Origin: Sphingomonas yunnanensis
GTDB lineage: Bacteria; Pseudomonadota; Alphaproteobacteria; Sphingomonadales; Sphingomonadaceae
Direction: 5' to 3'
DNA length: 64,000 nt
Assembly (NCBI RefSeq): GCF_019898765.1
Contig: NZ_JAIOKB010000001.1
Coordinates: forward strand, 558,001 to 622,000
The notes under the pieces were generated by a model. The model worked only from the letters and a program-made list of their open reading frames with translations. It was not told the DNA's origin and made no database searches. Shown one piece after another: positions 46,531 to 54,156 of the stretch (its first letter is position 1; each line of letters starts with the position of its first letter). A program made the position numbers and the translations under genes.

Positions 46531-48076
46531 TACAAATGACACCAGCCCGCTAGATAGAAATGGCACTCTGCGGTGCTCTCAGCGGGTCGCCGGTGTCATA
46601 GCCGTTCTCGGCAACGAGGACGCGCATTGTATGACGGTGCTGGCGATGAGTGCTGCTGAGATCACCCGCTTCGACACGCTGATGCGGCTCGACCGCGGCG
46701 AGATCCGGGTCACGGACGCGATGGAGCTGCTCGGCCTTGCGAGGCGGCAGGTGTACCGGCTGCTGGGCCGCCTGCGAGAGGACGGCGCCAGCGGCCTGAT
46801 GTCGCGCAAGCGAGGACGCCCGAGCAACCGGCGCTACAGCGACGCCTTCCGCGCCCAAGTGGTCGCGCTGGTACGCGAGCACTACGCCGACTTCGGACCG
46901 ACGCTCGCGCGCGAGTACCTCGCCGAGCGCCATGGCATCGGCCTGTCGTGCGAGACCCTGCGCCGCATCATGCTGGAGGCGGGACTGTGGCAGGACCGTG
47001 CGGCCAAGCGCCCTCGCCCGTACCAGCCGCGCTACCGGCGCGACTGCCGCGGCGAGCTCGTCCAGGTCGACGGCTCCAAGCACTGGTGGTTCGAGGGCCG
47101 CGGTCCGCAATGCACGCTCCTGGTCTTCATCGACGATGCCACCAGCGAGCTTATGCACGTCGAGATGGTCGAGAGCGAGAGCACCTTCTCCTACATGCGC
47201 GCCACCCGGACCTACCTCGAGCGGCATGGCAAGCCGGTGGCCTTCTACACCGACAAGCACAGCGCCTTTCGCAACAACACGGCCTCGGCAAAGGGCGACG
47301 GCATGACCCACCTCGGGCGTGCGCTGGACCGCCTCAACATCGAGCTCATCTGCGCGAACTCGCCGCAGGCGAAGGGACGCGTCGAGCGGGTCAATGCGAC
47401 GCTGCAGGACCGCCTGGTCAAGGCGATGCGGCTACATCGCATCTCCACCATCGACCAAGCCAACGCCTTCCTCCCCTCCTATATGGCGCAGCACAATCAA
47501 CGGTTCGCCAAGACGCCGTTCGATCCGCGCGATCTGCATCGCGCGCTGGCCATTCACGAGAACCTTGAGGCGGAGCTGGTGTGGCGCGAGCAGCGCACCG
47601 TCACCGGCGCCCTTACCTTGCACTACAACAAGGCCATGTTCATCCTCGAGCTCTCCCCTGCCTCGCAGGCGCTCGCGCGCAAGAAGGTGGACGTGTGCGA
47701 ATACCCGGATGGCCGGCTCGAGATCCAGCACGAGGGCACGGTCCTGCCCTATCGCATGTTCGACAAGATGCGCCGGGTGAACCAAGCCGCGGTGGTCGAC
47801 AACAAGCACCTCGATGCCGCGCTGGCGCTTGCCCGCGCGATACAGCAGGCTCAGCCACACCATGCAAAGCGCAACAACAACGAGCCGGCGCGCACCGCGC
47901 AGCCCGTCGGGCCGTTCAAGGCGCCCTCGCCGGCTTCTTCCGGTCAGAAGCTGGACCGCCGAACGCTGGGCAACAGAAGGCTCAAGCGAGGTCCACGCCT
48001 CTCCAACGAGGAGTTGGTTGCGCGCGGCCTTGGTGAGTACGCCCTCTAGCGTCCGAAAGCGCCCATTAGCGGACAT
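46531..48076 (+). mobile_element. ISNCY-like insertion sequence, copy B
   Basis: The left end TACAAATG at 46531 aligns with copy A at 20154 (constant offset 26377), and the flanks differ. The first 100 bp carry the two spaced AAATGRCAC motifs. The right end is uncertain: after the stop a GTCCG...CGGAC inverted pair is present in both copies but with different sequence around it. A longer element reaching a left-end-like inverted motif at 51702 is an alternative. Confidence 0.72.
46631..48049 (+). CDS. ISNCY-like DDE transposase, copy B
   Basis: This 472-aa transposase matches copy A residue for residue through most of the protein. It has the same HTH (VTDAMELLGLARRQVYRLLG), the DDE core (LVQVDGSKHWWFEG, VAFYTDKHSAFR, ANSPQAKGRVERVNATLQ) and a basic tail. 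Differences cluster at the ends: L for V near residue 58, ELSPAS for EPSPAS, and NRRLKRGP for NGRLKRGP. ATG 46631 corresponds to the start of copy A; the longer frame from 46376 reads through the hairpin repeat and is spurious. There is no frameshift or internal stop, so it is probably functional. Confidence 0.9.
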   Translation: MTVLAMSAAEITRFDTLMRLDRGEIRVTDAMELLGLARRQVYRLLGRLREDGASGLMSRKRGRPSNRRYSDAFRAQVVALVREHYADFGPTLAREYLAERHGIGLSCETLRRIMLEAGLWQDRAAKRPRPYQPRYRRDCRGELVQVDGSKHWWFEGRGPQCTLLVFIDDATSELMHVEMVESESTFSYMRATRTYLERHGKPVAFYTDKHSAFRNNTASAKGDGMTHLGRALDRLNIELICANSPQAKGRVERVNATLQDRLVKAMRLHRISTIDQANAFLPSYMAQHNQRFAKTPFDPRDLHRALAIHENLEAELVWREQRTVTGALTLHYNKAMFILELSPASQALARKKVDVCEYPDGRLEIQHEGTVLPYRMFDKMRRVNQAAVVDNKHLDAALALARAIQQAQPHHAKRNNNEPARTAQPVGPFKAPSPASSGQKLDRRTLGNRRLKRGPRLSNEELVARGLGEYAL

Positions 48077-48098
48077 GGGCACCCAGCCACGTCCAAAG

Positions 48099-48488
48099 CT
48101 ACCAGCGCTTGAGGTCGTCCTCTAAATACTTTGCCCTTGCTCGGTTCGCCTCAGCCACGCACGCCATTACCGAGGCGTCGAAAGCGGTGTTGTGGGGAGA
48201 GCCATCTGCTTCATACGCGCATTGAGCATCGCGATTTTTCACCCGAGCCTGCTCTGCTTTCAACAAAAGGCCACGTGACTCACCGTGGACCTGAGACCAA
48301 AGCTTTGAAAACGCAGCCTTTAAGGCGTTGTCGGCTTGCGCACTGTCGTACATGCAGCTTGCATATTCGACTGGCGATGTGATCTCTGGATGCAAGCGGG
48401 CACACTCTTCTTCAGTTCTAAGTTGCGCTCCTGCGCTCCCGCAAAAGAGGGCCGCTCCTAGAGCGATCACGGGTACGGTAGCTTTCAT
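48099..48488 (-). CDS. LprI-like secreted protein (DUF1311)
   Basis: This 129-aa protein has a signal peptide (MKATVPVIALGAALFCGSAG, cut near AQLR). An LprI domain follows, with VEYASCMYDSAQADNALKAA, then LKAEQARVKNRDAQCAYEA and SVMACVAEANRARAKYLED, including the four Cys typical of the family. Some members inhibit lysozyme, but this one is unproven. ATG 48488 sits one base after GGAG, which is tight. It follows IS copy B on the opposite strand. Confidence 0.8.
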   Translation of the reverse strand: MKATVPVIALGAALFCGSAGAQLRTEEECARLHPEITSPVEYASCMYDSAQADNALKAAFSKLWSQVHGESRGLLLKAEQARVKNRDAQCAYEADGSPHNTAFDASVMACVAEANRARAKYLEDDLKRW

Positions 48489-48604
48489 ACTCCTTTGTAG
48501 CAGCAGTGCCGATCTAAACAATGTCCGCTTTCCTGCCATTAGCGGAAGGGCCGCTTTGGTAGGCAGCCCCCACCAGGACTGCAGGGCCGACCGGCGTCGA
48601 TCGG

Positions 48605-48889
48605 CTAGCGAGCTTCTGCAAATCGGCTGAACCTGCTTCGTCTTAGAAGCCATCGGCCAACCAGCGAAACTGCCGCGATGCCACTGGCCACGAGCAGCGC
48701 CCAATCAACGGTGTCGACGAAGCTTGGTGTAATGGGAGCGATTATCTTTACGCCAGCCACCTTGGCCAGAGCCAACGGCAGCCATGCGAACCGCACGCGG
48801 CGCCACGCCTCAGCCTGCCCAAACAGCTCGAGCAGCAGAGCTGCCAGGATCAACGAGGACATCACCGCAGAGGTTATGTCGGCGGTCAT
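48605..48889 (-). CDS. Small membrane protein, unknown
   Basis: I do not recognise the family. The 94-aa ORF has an N-terminal helix (SSLILAALLLELFGQAEAWR) and a second hydrophobic stretch (VDWALLVASGIAAVSLVGRW), ending in a basic tail. No convincing Shine-Dalgarno was seen at 48889. It lies in a lower-GC stretch between IS copy B and the alpha/beta hydrolase, so it may be cargo or a chance frame. Confidence 0.4.
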   Translation of the reverse strand: MTADITSAVMSSLILAALLLELFGQAEAWRRVRFAWLPLALAKVAGVKIIAPITPSFVDTVDWALLVASGIAAVSLVGRWLLRRSRFSRFAEAR

Positions 48890-49186
48890 ACGGGAGTGGG
48901 GCCGGGTTGCATTAGAGACAACTTAACGAGCGACCGAAAGCGGTAAAGAGCCATTGGCTCCGATGTGACTGACTGTGGGCGCTCGCGGCCCCCTGCCCCC
49001 TTGTGCCGAGGACCCAGAGTCGGTCAATAAGGAACCCCTACCCTCTTCCCAACTCCGGCCGCTCATTCATCTCGGCATTTGAGGCCTTTGAGCGTTTCGG
49101 AGAGCGGCTGGGCTCGCCGGCTGAGAGTGGATCACACGTGCAGCTACGGGACCACGTTATCGAAGCGACCTGCCGCGGATGGACGA
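48890..49186. repeat. Intergenic stretch with a degenerate sphingomonad-type repeat
   Basis: No gene is seen. The part at about 48973-49075 resembles 50350-50455 in the same orientation. The shared core is CTTCCCAACTCCGGCCG, preceded by CCCCTACCC and followed by a TTCAT. The two copies flank the alpha/beta hydrolase gene on both sides. Confidence 0.5.
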
Positions 49187-50239
49187 TCAGGGATTGATGG
49201 TCTTCTGCAGCCAGGCTCCCAGAAGAGCGAAATAGGCCGGCGCGTCAGGCGCCGCTAAAGTGGCGAACTGCGCATCGACTTGGCGGGCGGGCGGCACGCC
49301 CAGCATCATCGCATGGTCCGCGCCGTCGATCACACGCACCGTGACCTGTGGCAGCTCGGCCGAGTGGGCTCGCAGAGCTGCGAGTGACGCTGCCACTGGC
49401 ACCCATGGATCGGCTTGGCCGAACATCACCAGTGTCGGGACACGAGAGCCGACCAAGGCTCGCATGGGGTCGTTGCCAATCTGCTGCCGCCACTCAGGGT
49501 CGTCGATGTTTCCCTTGATCCAAGTGTCAGCGTACCAAGGCTCGCTCCGAATGCCTGCCTCAGCGCGCTCGGCGGAAGCGCGTGCCCCCTTGCCGCGCAC
49601 ATAGTCATCGACGGCCGTGCGCGCCGCGATCGCACGGTCGACGACCGCCTGAGGTTTGCCTTGTATGCGGAGGATATTGGACACCGCATAATTCATCTGA
49701 ACGTCAGCGGCCGCTATCGGACCGGACACAGCGACGGCGAAAGCCGCGCGTTGCTCCTTGCGCGCTGCGAGGATGGTCAGCCAGCCGCCCTGTGACAGGC
49801 CCCAGAAGCCGATGCGCCGCGGATCGATGTCGCGTTCCCCGCTTAATCGGGCAAAAGCGGCGACTGCATCGTCGGCCAGCAAGTCGAAGTTGCCCGGCGC
49901 TGCGCCACCGCTGGTCGATGCGCCTGATCCACGTCGATCGTAGAGCAGAACCGCAATGCCGAGACGTGGCAACGCCTCCGTCAGGTGGCGGTACAAGGGA
50001 TCGCTTCGGAGCGGTACCTGTGCACCATGCAGGGCGATCACGGCGGCGCGCGGCTTGGTGCCCGTGGGGATAAAGAGGGTTCCAGCCAGGCGGGCACCAC
50101 GGTTTTCAAAGACAATCGCGCGCTGTTCAACTGGGTAATCGGTCGGCACCGCCCATTCCGGCAGAGCCGTGGTCTGAGCTGTGACCACGGGCGCCTCCCA
50201 CGTCATGCACACGGCGAGTGCGACGGCTAACAATCTCAT
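49187..50239 (-). CDS. Secreted alpha/beta hydrolase
   Basis: This 350-aa hydrolase has a signal peptide (MRLLAVALAVCMTWEAPVVT, cut near AQTT). Ser is in GFWGLSQGGWLTILAAR, Asp probably in MFGQADPWVPV, and His in VIDGADHAMMLGVPP. The oxyanion region reads AVIALHGAQVPLRSDPLY. It resembles acyl-peptidase/esterase-like hydrolases; the substrate is unknown. Both flanks carry copies of the degenerate repeat, which suggests it moved as a unit or was inserted among repeats. Confidence 0.82.
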   Translation of the reverse strand: MRLLAVALAVCMTWEAPVVTAQTTALPEWAVPTDYPVEQRAIVFENRGARLAGTLFIPTGTKPRAAVIALHGAQVPLRSDPLYRHLTEALPRLGIAVLLYDRRGSGASTSGGAAPGNFDLLADDAVAAFARLSGERDIDPRRIGFWGLSQGGWLTILAARKEQRAAFAVAVSGPIAAADVQMNYAVSNILRIQGKPQAVVDRAIAARTAVDDYVRGKGARASAERAEAGIRSEPWYADTWIKGNIDDPEWRQQIGNDPMRALVGSRVPTLVMFGQADPWVPVAASLAALRAHSAELPQVTVRVIDGADHAMMLGVPPARQVDAQFATLAAPDAPAYFALLGAWLQKTINP

Positions 50240-50504
50240 GGTCGACCTTTCATGGTAGAACGGATCGATCGAAGCCGCACTAATCGGTCCGGAGCGACAG
50301 TAAGGGCGGCTTCACGTGCCCACAGTTCCACGCCCGGGCGCTATTCGCAATTAGGCGCTTGCGGCTCCCTCTCCTTGCGAGCCGAGACCCAGAAGCAGTC
50401 ATTCAGCGACCCCTACCCGCTTCCCAACTCCGGCCGTCCGTTCATCACGCCGCTCGAGCCTTCCGGGAGCTCCGCGCAGCGGTCCCGCTGGCCCGATTGG
50501 CAGG
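50240..50504. repeat. Intergenic stretch with the second copy of the degenerate repeat
   Basis: This has no gene and holds the copy of the CTTCCCAACTCCGGCCG repeat (core near 50414-50430). Near its right end it contains GGTTAGCGGACGTAC, a form of the recurring TTAGCGGAC motif also seen at 48061 and 48538. Confidence 0.45.
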
Positions 50505-51002
50505 TTAGCGGACGTACGTGTGGCGGCGATGGCGGCGTCTATCGCGTTTCGCTATCAGCCGCGTCGGCCCAACTTGCGACCTCAGATCCGACAAGACAGC
50601 GCCCAGCCCGGCCGCCAAAAATGGATTGTCGATAGCTGCGCTTTCAATCACGTTGGCGAACGTCCGCCTATGGCTTCCAACGATGGCAAGCCTCGAAAGG
50701 CGCATAACGATCCCGGATGTTGGGTTGCAGGCATGTATAGCATCGACCAAACTGGCGAGGCTGCGTCGGTTAGGTGCTCTTATATACTTAATGACGCGAA
50801 CCCATGATTCCACGAGCTCAACTGGGCAAGTCTCTGAAACTGCCTTCCGGACGTCGGCTACCGACGAACGTCCCGAAACCTCCTTGAAAAGAAGGACGTA
50901 GAGCGCGTCAGCGTGGTCGCCGTTTCTCGCGATCGTGCGCAGCTTCTCAGAGGGGATGTCGCTCCCGCGCAGAAGCGCATCAGCGACGTACCAAGCGTCC
51001 AT
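50505..51002 (-). CDS. Hypothetical protein, possibly N-terminally truncated
   Basis: This is a 165-aa ORF of no recognised family. It reads MDAWYVADALLRGSDIPSEK, then ADALYVLLFKEVSGRSS, and ends in a basic tail. Upstream of the ATG the frame continues without a stop and still looks natural (RPFADIPRFVTPAY) for about 50 codons, without ATG. The true start may have been lost, so this could be the 3' part of a longer gene. Base composition is lower in GC than the backbone. Confidence 0.4.
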   Translation of the reverse strand: MDAWYVADALLRGSDIPSEKLRTIARNGDHADALYVLLFKEVSGRSSVADVRKAVSETCPVELVESWVRVIKYIRAPNRRSLASLVDAIHACNPTSGIVMRLSRLAIVGSHRRTFANVIESAAIDNPFLAAGLGAVLSDLRSQVGPTRLIAKRDRRRHRRHTYVR

Positions 51003-51154
51003 GTAGGCGGGAGTAACGAATCTCGGGATGTCTGCAAATGGGCGGTAGCGGACATCTTCGCTGGAGGACTGCGGCGATTGTTGGCTTCGCTGCGACGACG
51101 CATGTGGAGCCAGGCTCGCGTTGACGGGCGGTAGCGCGAGGGTACCCTTTGCTC

Positions 51155-51544
51155 ATGCTGAAGATCATATCGCCAATGCTCGCCCTCCTAGTGCAAACCG
51201 CGTGTTCTGACGGCTGCGCTAACGAAGTTTTGAGCCAGGCCGCAGCTCCAGACGGGCGGCACAAGGCGGTGCTGTTCCAACGTGATTGCGGAGCTACCAC
51301 GAGTTTCTCCACTCAGGTCTCGGTTTTGAACGACGCGGAGGAGCTCTCGGGCAGCGGGAACACCCTTATCGCTGATGACGATCATGGCGTCGCGCGGGCG
51401 GGCGAATGGGGCGGCCCTTGGGCCGACATGAAGTGGGTTGGACCTCGCCAATTGCTCGTTCGATTCTCCGCTGGATCGAGGTTCTTCAAGCGAGAGAGCG
51501 AGGTCTCCGGTGTCCGGATCGCGTACGAACCCGATCGCAGGTGA
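51155..51544 (+). CDS. Small lipoprotein of unknown function (DUF5412-like)
   Basis: This is a 129-aa protein with a lipobox-like LLVQTAC near residue 17, followed by SDGCANEVLSQAAAPDG and HKAVLFQRDCGATTSFSTQV. The strand-rich middle reads LIADDDHGVARAGEWGG. The pattern resembles widespread small DUF5412-like proteins; no function is known. ATG 51155 is chosen over the TTG at 51149. It lies just before the second hairpin repeat. Confidence 0.65.
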   Translation: MLKIISPMLALLVQTACSDGCANEVLSQAAAPDGRHKAVLFQRDCGATTSFSTQVSVLNDAEELSGSGNTLIADDDHGVARAGEWGGPWADMKWVGPRQLLVRFSAGSRFFKRESEVSGVRIAYEPDRR

Positions 51545-51579
51545 AGGTCTAGTTCGGGGCGCTTCCGGCCGTCCACCGC

Positions 51580-51695
51580 GTGACCGAGCCCGCTGCTGTC
51601 GCAGCGGGTCCAGGGGCGCAAGAGCCGAGAGTCCACCGCCTTAGCGGGGGCAGCGCTGCGCTGCTTGGGGGGCTCCACGCTGCCCCCGCTGCCAC
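51580..51695 (+). repeat. 116-bp paired-hairpin repeat, copy 2
   Basis: This is the direct copy of 46376-46491. The first hairpin is perfect here: CCCGCTGC-TGTC-GCAGCGGG, an 8-bp stem with a four-base loop. The second 13-bp stem AGCGGGGGCAGCG / CGCTGCCCCCGCT is unchanged. It is followed after 6 bp by a solitary IS-end-like sequence at 51702. Confidence 0.85.
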
Positions 51696-51701
51696 GAGGC
51701 G

Positions 51702-51740
51702 GTGTCATTTCTATCTAGCGGAGAATGTGTCTTTTCTAAC
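51702..51740 (-). repeat. Solitary ISNCY-like end (remnant)
   Basis: Read on the minus strand this contains CCGCTAGATAGAAATGACAC, matching the inner part of the IS left end (CCGCTAGATAGAAATGGCAC) with one difference. It also carries a second AAAAGACAC motif 25 bp away, reproducing the paired-motif layout. No transposase is attached on the outer side. It may be a remnant of another copy or the distal end of a larger element. Confidence 0.65.
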
Positions 51741-51789
51741 TGGCGGCAACAATGGATCGCGGAGCGGAACACGTCGGCAATCATTCCTA

Positions 51790-53127
51790 ATGGATATTAG
51801 CAACCTCCTGCGCGCTATCGGCTGCGCAACCAGCATGAGGGCTGATATGGACGCCGCCGAGGTCTTCACCACGCTCGATCTCGAGCTCAAACCCGATCCC
51901 GCGCGAACGGTGGTTCGGCCGTTCAGCTTCGACTATCCGGAGGCGTTCGCCGCGGGCAAGCCGAGCCGGGCGGGCGCGGTGGCGGCGCGGCTGATGGCGC
52001 TGGGCGAACCGATGCGCGAGCGTATGCTCGGCCTGCTCCACGAGGCGATGCGGCCGCGTCACCGCAACGTAGACCAGGCTTTCCTGCGCCGCTTCGACGA
52101 GGTGCGCGAGGCGATCGGCATTGACGTCACCGCCGAGCGCGATCGGCTGCTGATCGGCGCCTATTTCAGCCAGGAATATGCGTTCGAGAGCGCGGCCCTG
52201 TTCAATCCCTCGATCGTGGCGGTGCCGGACCAGGATCCGGACGACGACCGCCTCTCCTTCCTTTTGTCGCTGCGCGGCGTCGGCGAGGGCCATATCTCCT
52301 CGGTGACGTTCCGCTCCGGCAGCTGGGACGGCGGCACCCGGCTCACCGTCGATCCGCCGAGCGCGCAGGGCGTGCCGCCGCGGATCGAGCGCGACGACGA
52401 TGCCGGCTGGGTGCGGCTCCGCTCCGACGACAGCGAGGACATCTCCGAGACTGTGATCTTTCCGATCCTGCCGAGCCAGCGCAGCGGCGTGGAGGATCTG
52501 CGGCTGGTGCGCTTCACCGATCACGACGGCACGCAGAGCGTGATCGGCACCTACACCGCCTTCGACGGGAAAGTCGCGCGCGCCGAGCTGCTGCGCGGCA
52601 TCGACCTGCGTACCTATGAGATGCGCCCGCTCACCGGCGCGATGGCGGGCTATAAGGGCATGGCGCTGTTCCCGCGTCGGATCGGCGATGACTTCGTGAT
52701 GCTCGGGCGGCAGGACAACGAGAATATCTGGCTGCTCCGCTCCGACGACCTGCACCATTGGGAGCGTGGCGAGATCATCATGCGCCCGGAATATCCGTGG
52801 GAGTTCGTCCAGATCGGCAATTGCGGCTCACCGATCGAGCTCGACGAGGGCTGGCTGGTGTTCACCCACGGCGTCGGGCTCGTGCGCGGCTATTGCGTCG
52901 GCGCCTGCCTGCTCGACCGCGAGGATCCGAGCAGGGTGCTGGCGCGCACCCCCTCCCCGCTGCTCTTCCCCAGCGCCGAGCAGCGCGGCGGCTATGTCCC
53001 CAACGTCACCTATAGTTGCGGCGCGTTGCTGCACCGCCGCCGCATCCTGCTGCCCTATGCGATCGGTGACGAGCATACCGCTTTCGCCACCGGGAGCGTC
53101 GACGATCTGCTCAGCGTGATGCGCTAG
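51790..53127 (+). CDS. GH130-like glycosidase/phosphorylase
   Basis: This 445-aa protein of the GH130 five-bladed propeller group phosphorolyses or hydrolyses beta-mannosides in known members. Family segments include QEYAFESAALFNPSIVAVPD, GEGHISSVTFRSGSW, and near the C-terminus NVTYSCGALLHRRRILLPYA. The catalytic acid region (ENIWLLRSDDLHHWERGE) is present. No signal peptide is seen. ATG 51790 is used; ATG 51847 (MDAAEVF) is an alternative closer to family N-termini. It begins just right of the IS-end remnant. Confidence 0.82.
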   Translation: MDISNLLRAIGCATSMRADMDAAEVFTTLDLELKPDPARTVVRPFSFDYPEAFAAGKPSRAGAVAARLMALGEPMRERMLGLLHEAMRPRHRNVDQAFLRRFDEVREAIGIDVTAERDRLLIGAYFSQEYAFESAALFNPSIVAVPDQDPDDDRLSFLLSLRGVGEGHISSVTFRSGSWDGGTRLTVDPPSAQGVPPRIERDDDAGWVRLRSDDSEDISETVIFPILPSQRSGVEDLRLVRFTDHDGTQSVIGTYTAFDGKVARAELLRGIDLRTYEMRPLTGAMAGYKGMALFPRRIGDDFVMLGRQDNENIWLLRSDDLHHWERGEIIMRPEYPWEFVQIGNCGSPIELDEGWLVFTHGVGLVRGYCVGACLLDREDPSRVLARTPSPLLFPSAEQRGGYVPNVTYSCGALLHRRRILLPYAIGDEHTAFATGSVDDLLSVMR

Positions 53128-53169
53128 GGTTCCCGGATCGGATTGCCACTTTTCCCCAGCCATGCTTGA

Positions 53170-53186
53170 TAAGTAATTGTCACTTA
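53170..53186. promoter_or_regulatory. Short dyad upstream of the esterase gene
   Basis: TAAGT and ACTTA are separated by 7 nt, 14 bp before the start. It could be a repressor site for the esterase-peptidase genes; there is no experimental support and the arms are short. Confidence 0.3.
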
Positions 53187-53199
53187 CCAAGGAATAAAG

Positions 53200-54102
53200 A
53201 TGCGGTGGCGGAACGGGAGAGTCCTGCTGGCGGCGGCCACGCTGGTTATGGTGACGGTCGGTGGCGCCGCTGCGCAGGATCCGCTGCCCGAGCAAACGGC
53301 GCATTATGACCGGATCCCGCTGTGGCCGAACGGCGCGCCGGGCGTCGGGCGCCGCCGCGTCGAGCCCGAGGTCGCGCGCGACTATTGGGTGCGCAACATC
53401 CACGATCCGTCGCTGATCCCCTTCCCCGCGCCCGCCGCCAAGCGCAACGGTGCCGCGATCGTGATCCTGCCGGGCGGCGGCCACAAGTTACTCGTGTGGA
53501 CGAACGAGGGCACCAGGGTGGCGACCGCGCTGAACCGCGCCGGCATCACCGCCTTCGTGCTAAAATACCGCCTCGCGAACGAGTCCGGCTCGACCTACAC
53601 CGTCGAGGGAGACGCCGCCGACGACGCGCGTCGCTCGATCCGCTGGGTGCGCGCGCACGCCGCCGAATACGGGATCGACTCGGCGCGGGTCGGCGCGATG
53701 GGCTTCTCCGCGGGAGGTGAACTCGTCACGCAGGTCGCCGATCATCCCGAACCCGCGGGGCGGCCGCACACCGACGCGATCGACTCACTGTCCGCCCGAC
53801 CCGACTTCCAGGTGCTCGTCTTCCCCGGTCCGCGCGGCGTACCGGCGCCGGCGATCGCGACCGCGCCGCCCGCCTTCCTCGTCGCCGGCAGCCGCGACGC
53901 GTGCTGCGCCGCGCCGACCGTCGCCTTGTACGAGCAGCTGCGCCGCGCGGGCATCTCGGCCGAGCTGCACATGTACGCCGACAGCGGCCACGCCTTCAAT
54001 CTCGACGAGTCCGAGCGGCTCTCGGTCCTTCATTGGCCCGACCGGCTGTACGACTGGCTCGCCGACGGCGGCTGGCTGGCGCCGCGGCCCGCCGGGCGCT
54101 GA
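53200..54102 (+). CDS. Secreted alpha/beta hydrolase/esterase (acetyl-esterase type)
   Basis: This 300-aa protein carries a signal peptide (LLAAATLVMVTVGGAAAQ). The GGG oxyanion motif is in IVILPGGGHKLL, the nucleophile in RVGAMGFSAGGELVTQVA, and the catalytic His in MYADSGHAFNLDE. The Asp is in LVAGSRDACC. It resembles bacterial acetyl-xylan or carbohydrate esterases, which fits the neighbouring GH130 enzyme. GGA lies 7 bp before ATG 53200. Confidence 0.85.
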   Translation: MRWRNGRVLLAAATLVMVTVGGAAAQDPLPEQTAHYDRIPLWPNGAPGVGRRRVEPEVARDYWVRNIHDPSLIPFPAPAAKRNGAAIVILPGGGHKLLVWTNEGTRVATALNRAGITAFVLKYRLANESGSTYTVEGDAADDARRSIRWVRAHAAEYGIDSARVGAMGFSAGGELVTQVADHPEPAGRPHTDAIDSLSARPDFQVLVFPGPRGVPAPAIATAPPAFLVAGSRDACCAAPTVALYEQLRRAGISAELHMYADSGHAFNLDESERLSVLHWPDRLYDWLADGGWLAPRPAGR

Positions 54103-54156
54103 GCGGCGTTGCGTCGCACCGCGCGGTCGCTACGCTGGGCGCGAAGGGGAAATCAC

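Noticed and set aside
46376..46630. N-terminal extension of transposase copy B
   Set aside because: It reads through the hairpin repeat and the IS left end, and copy A has no such extension; the start is ATG 46631.
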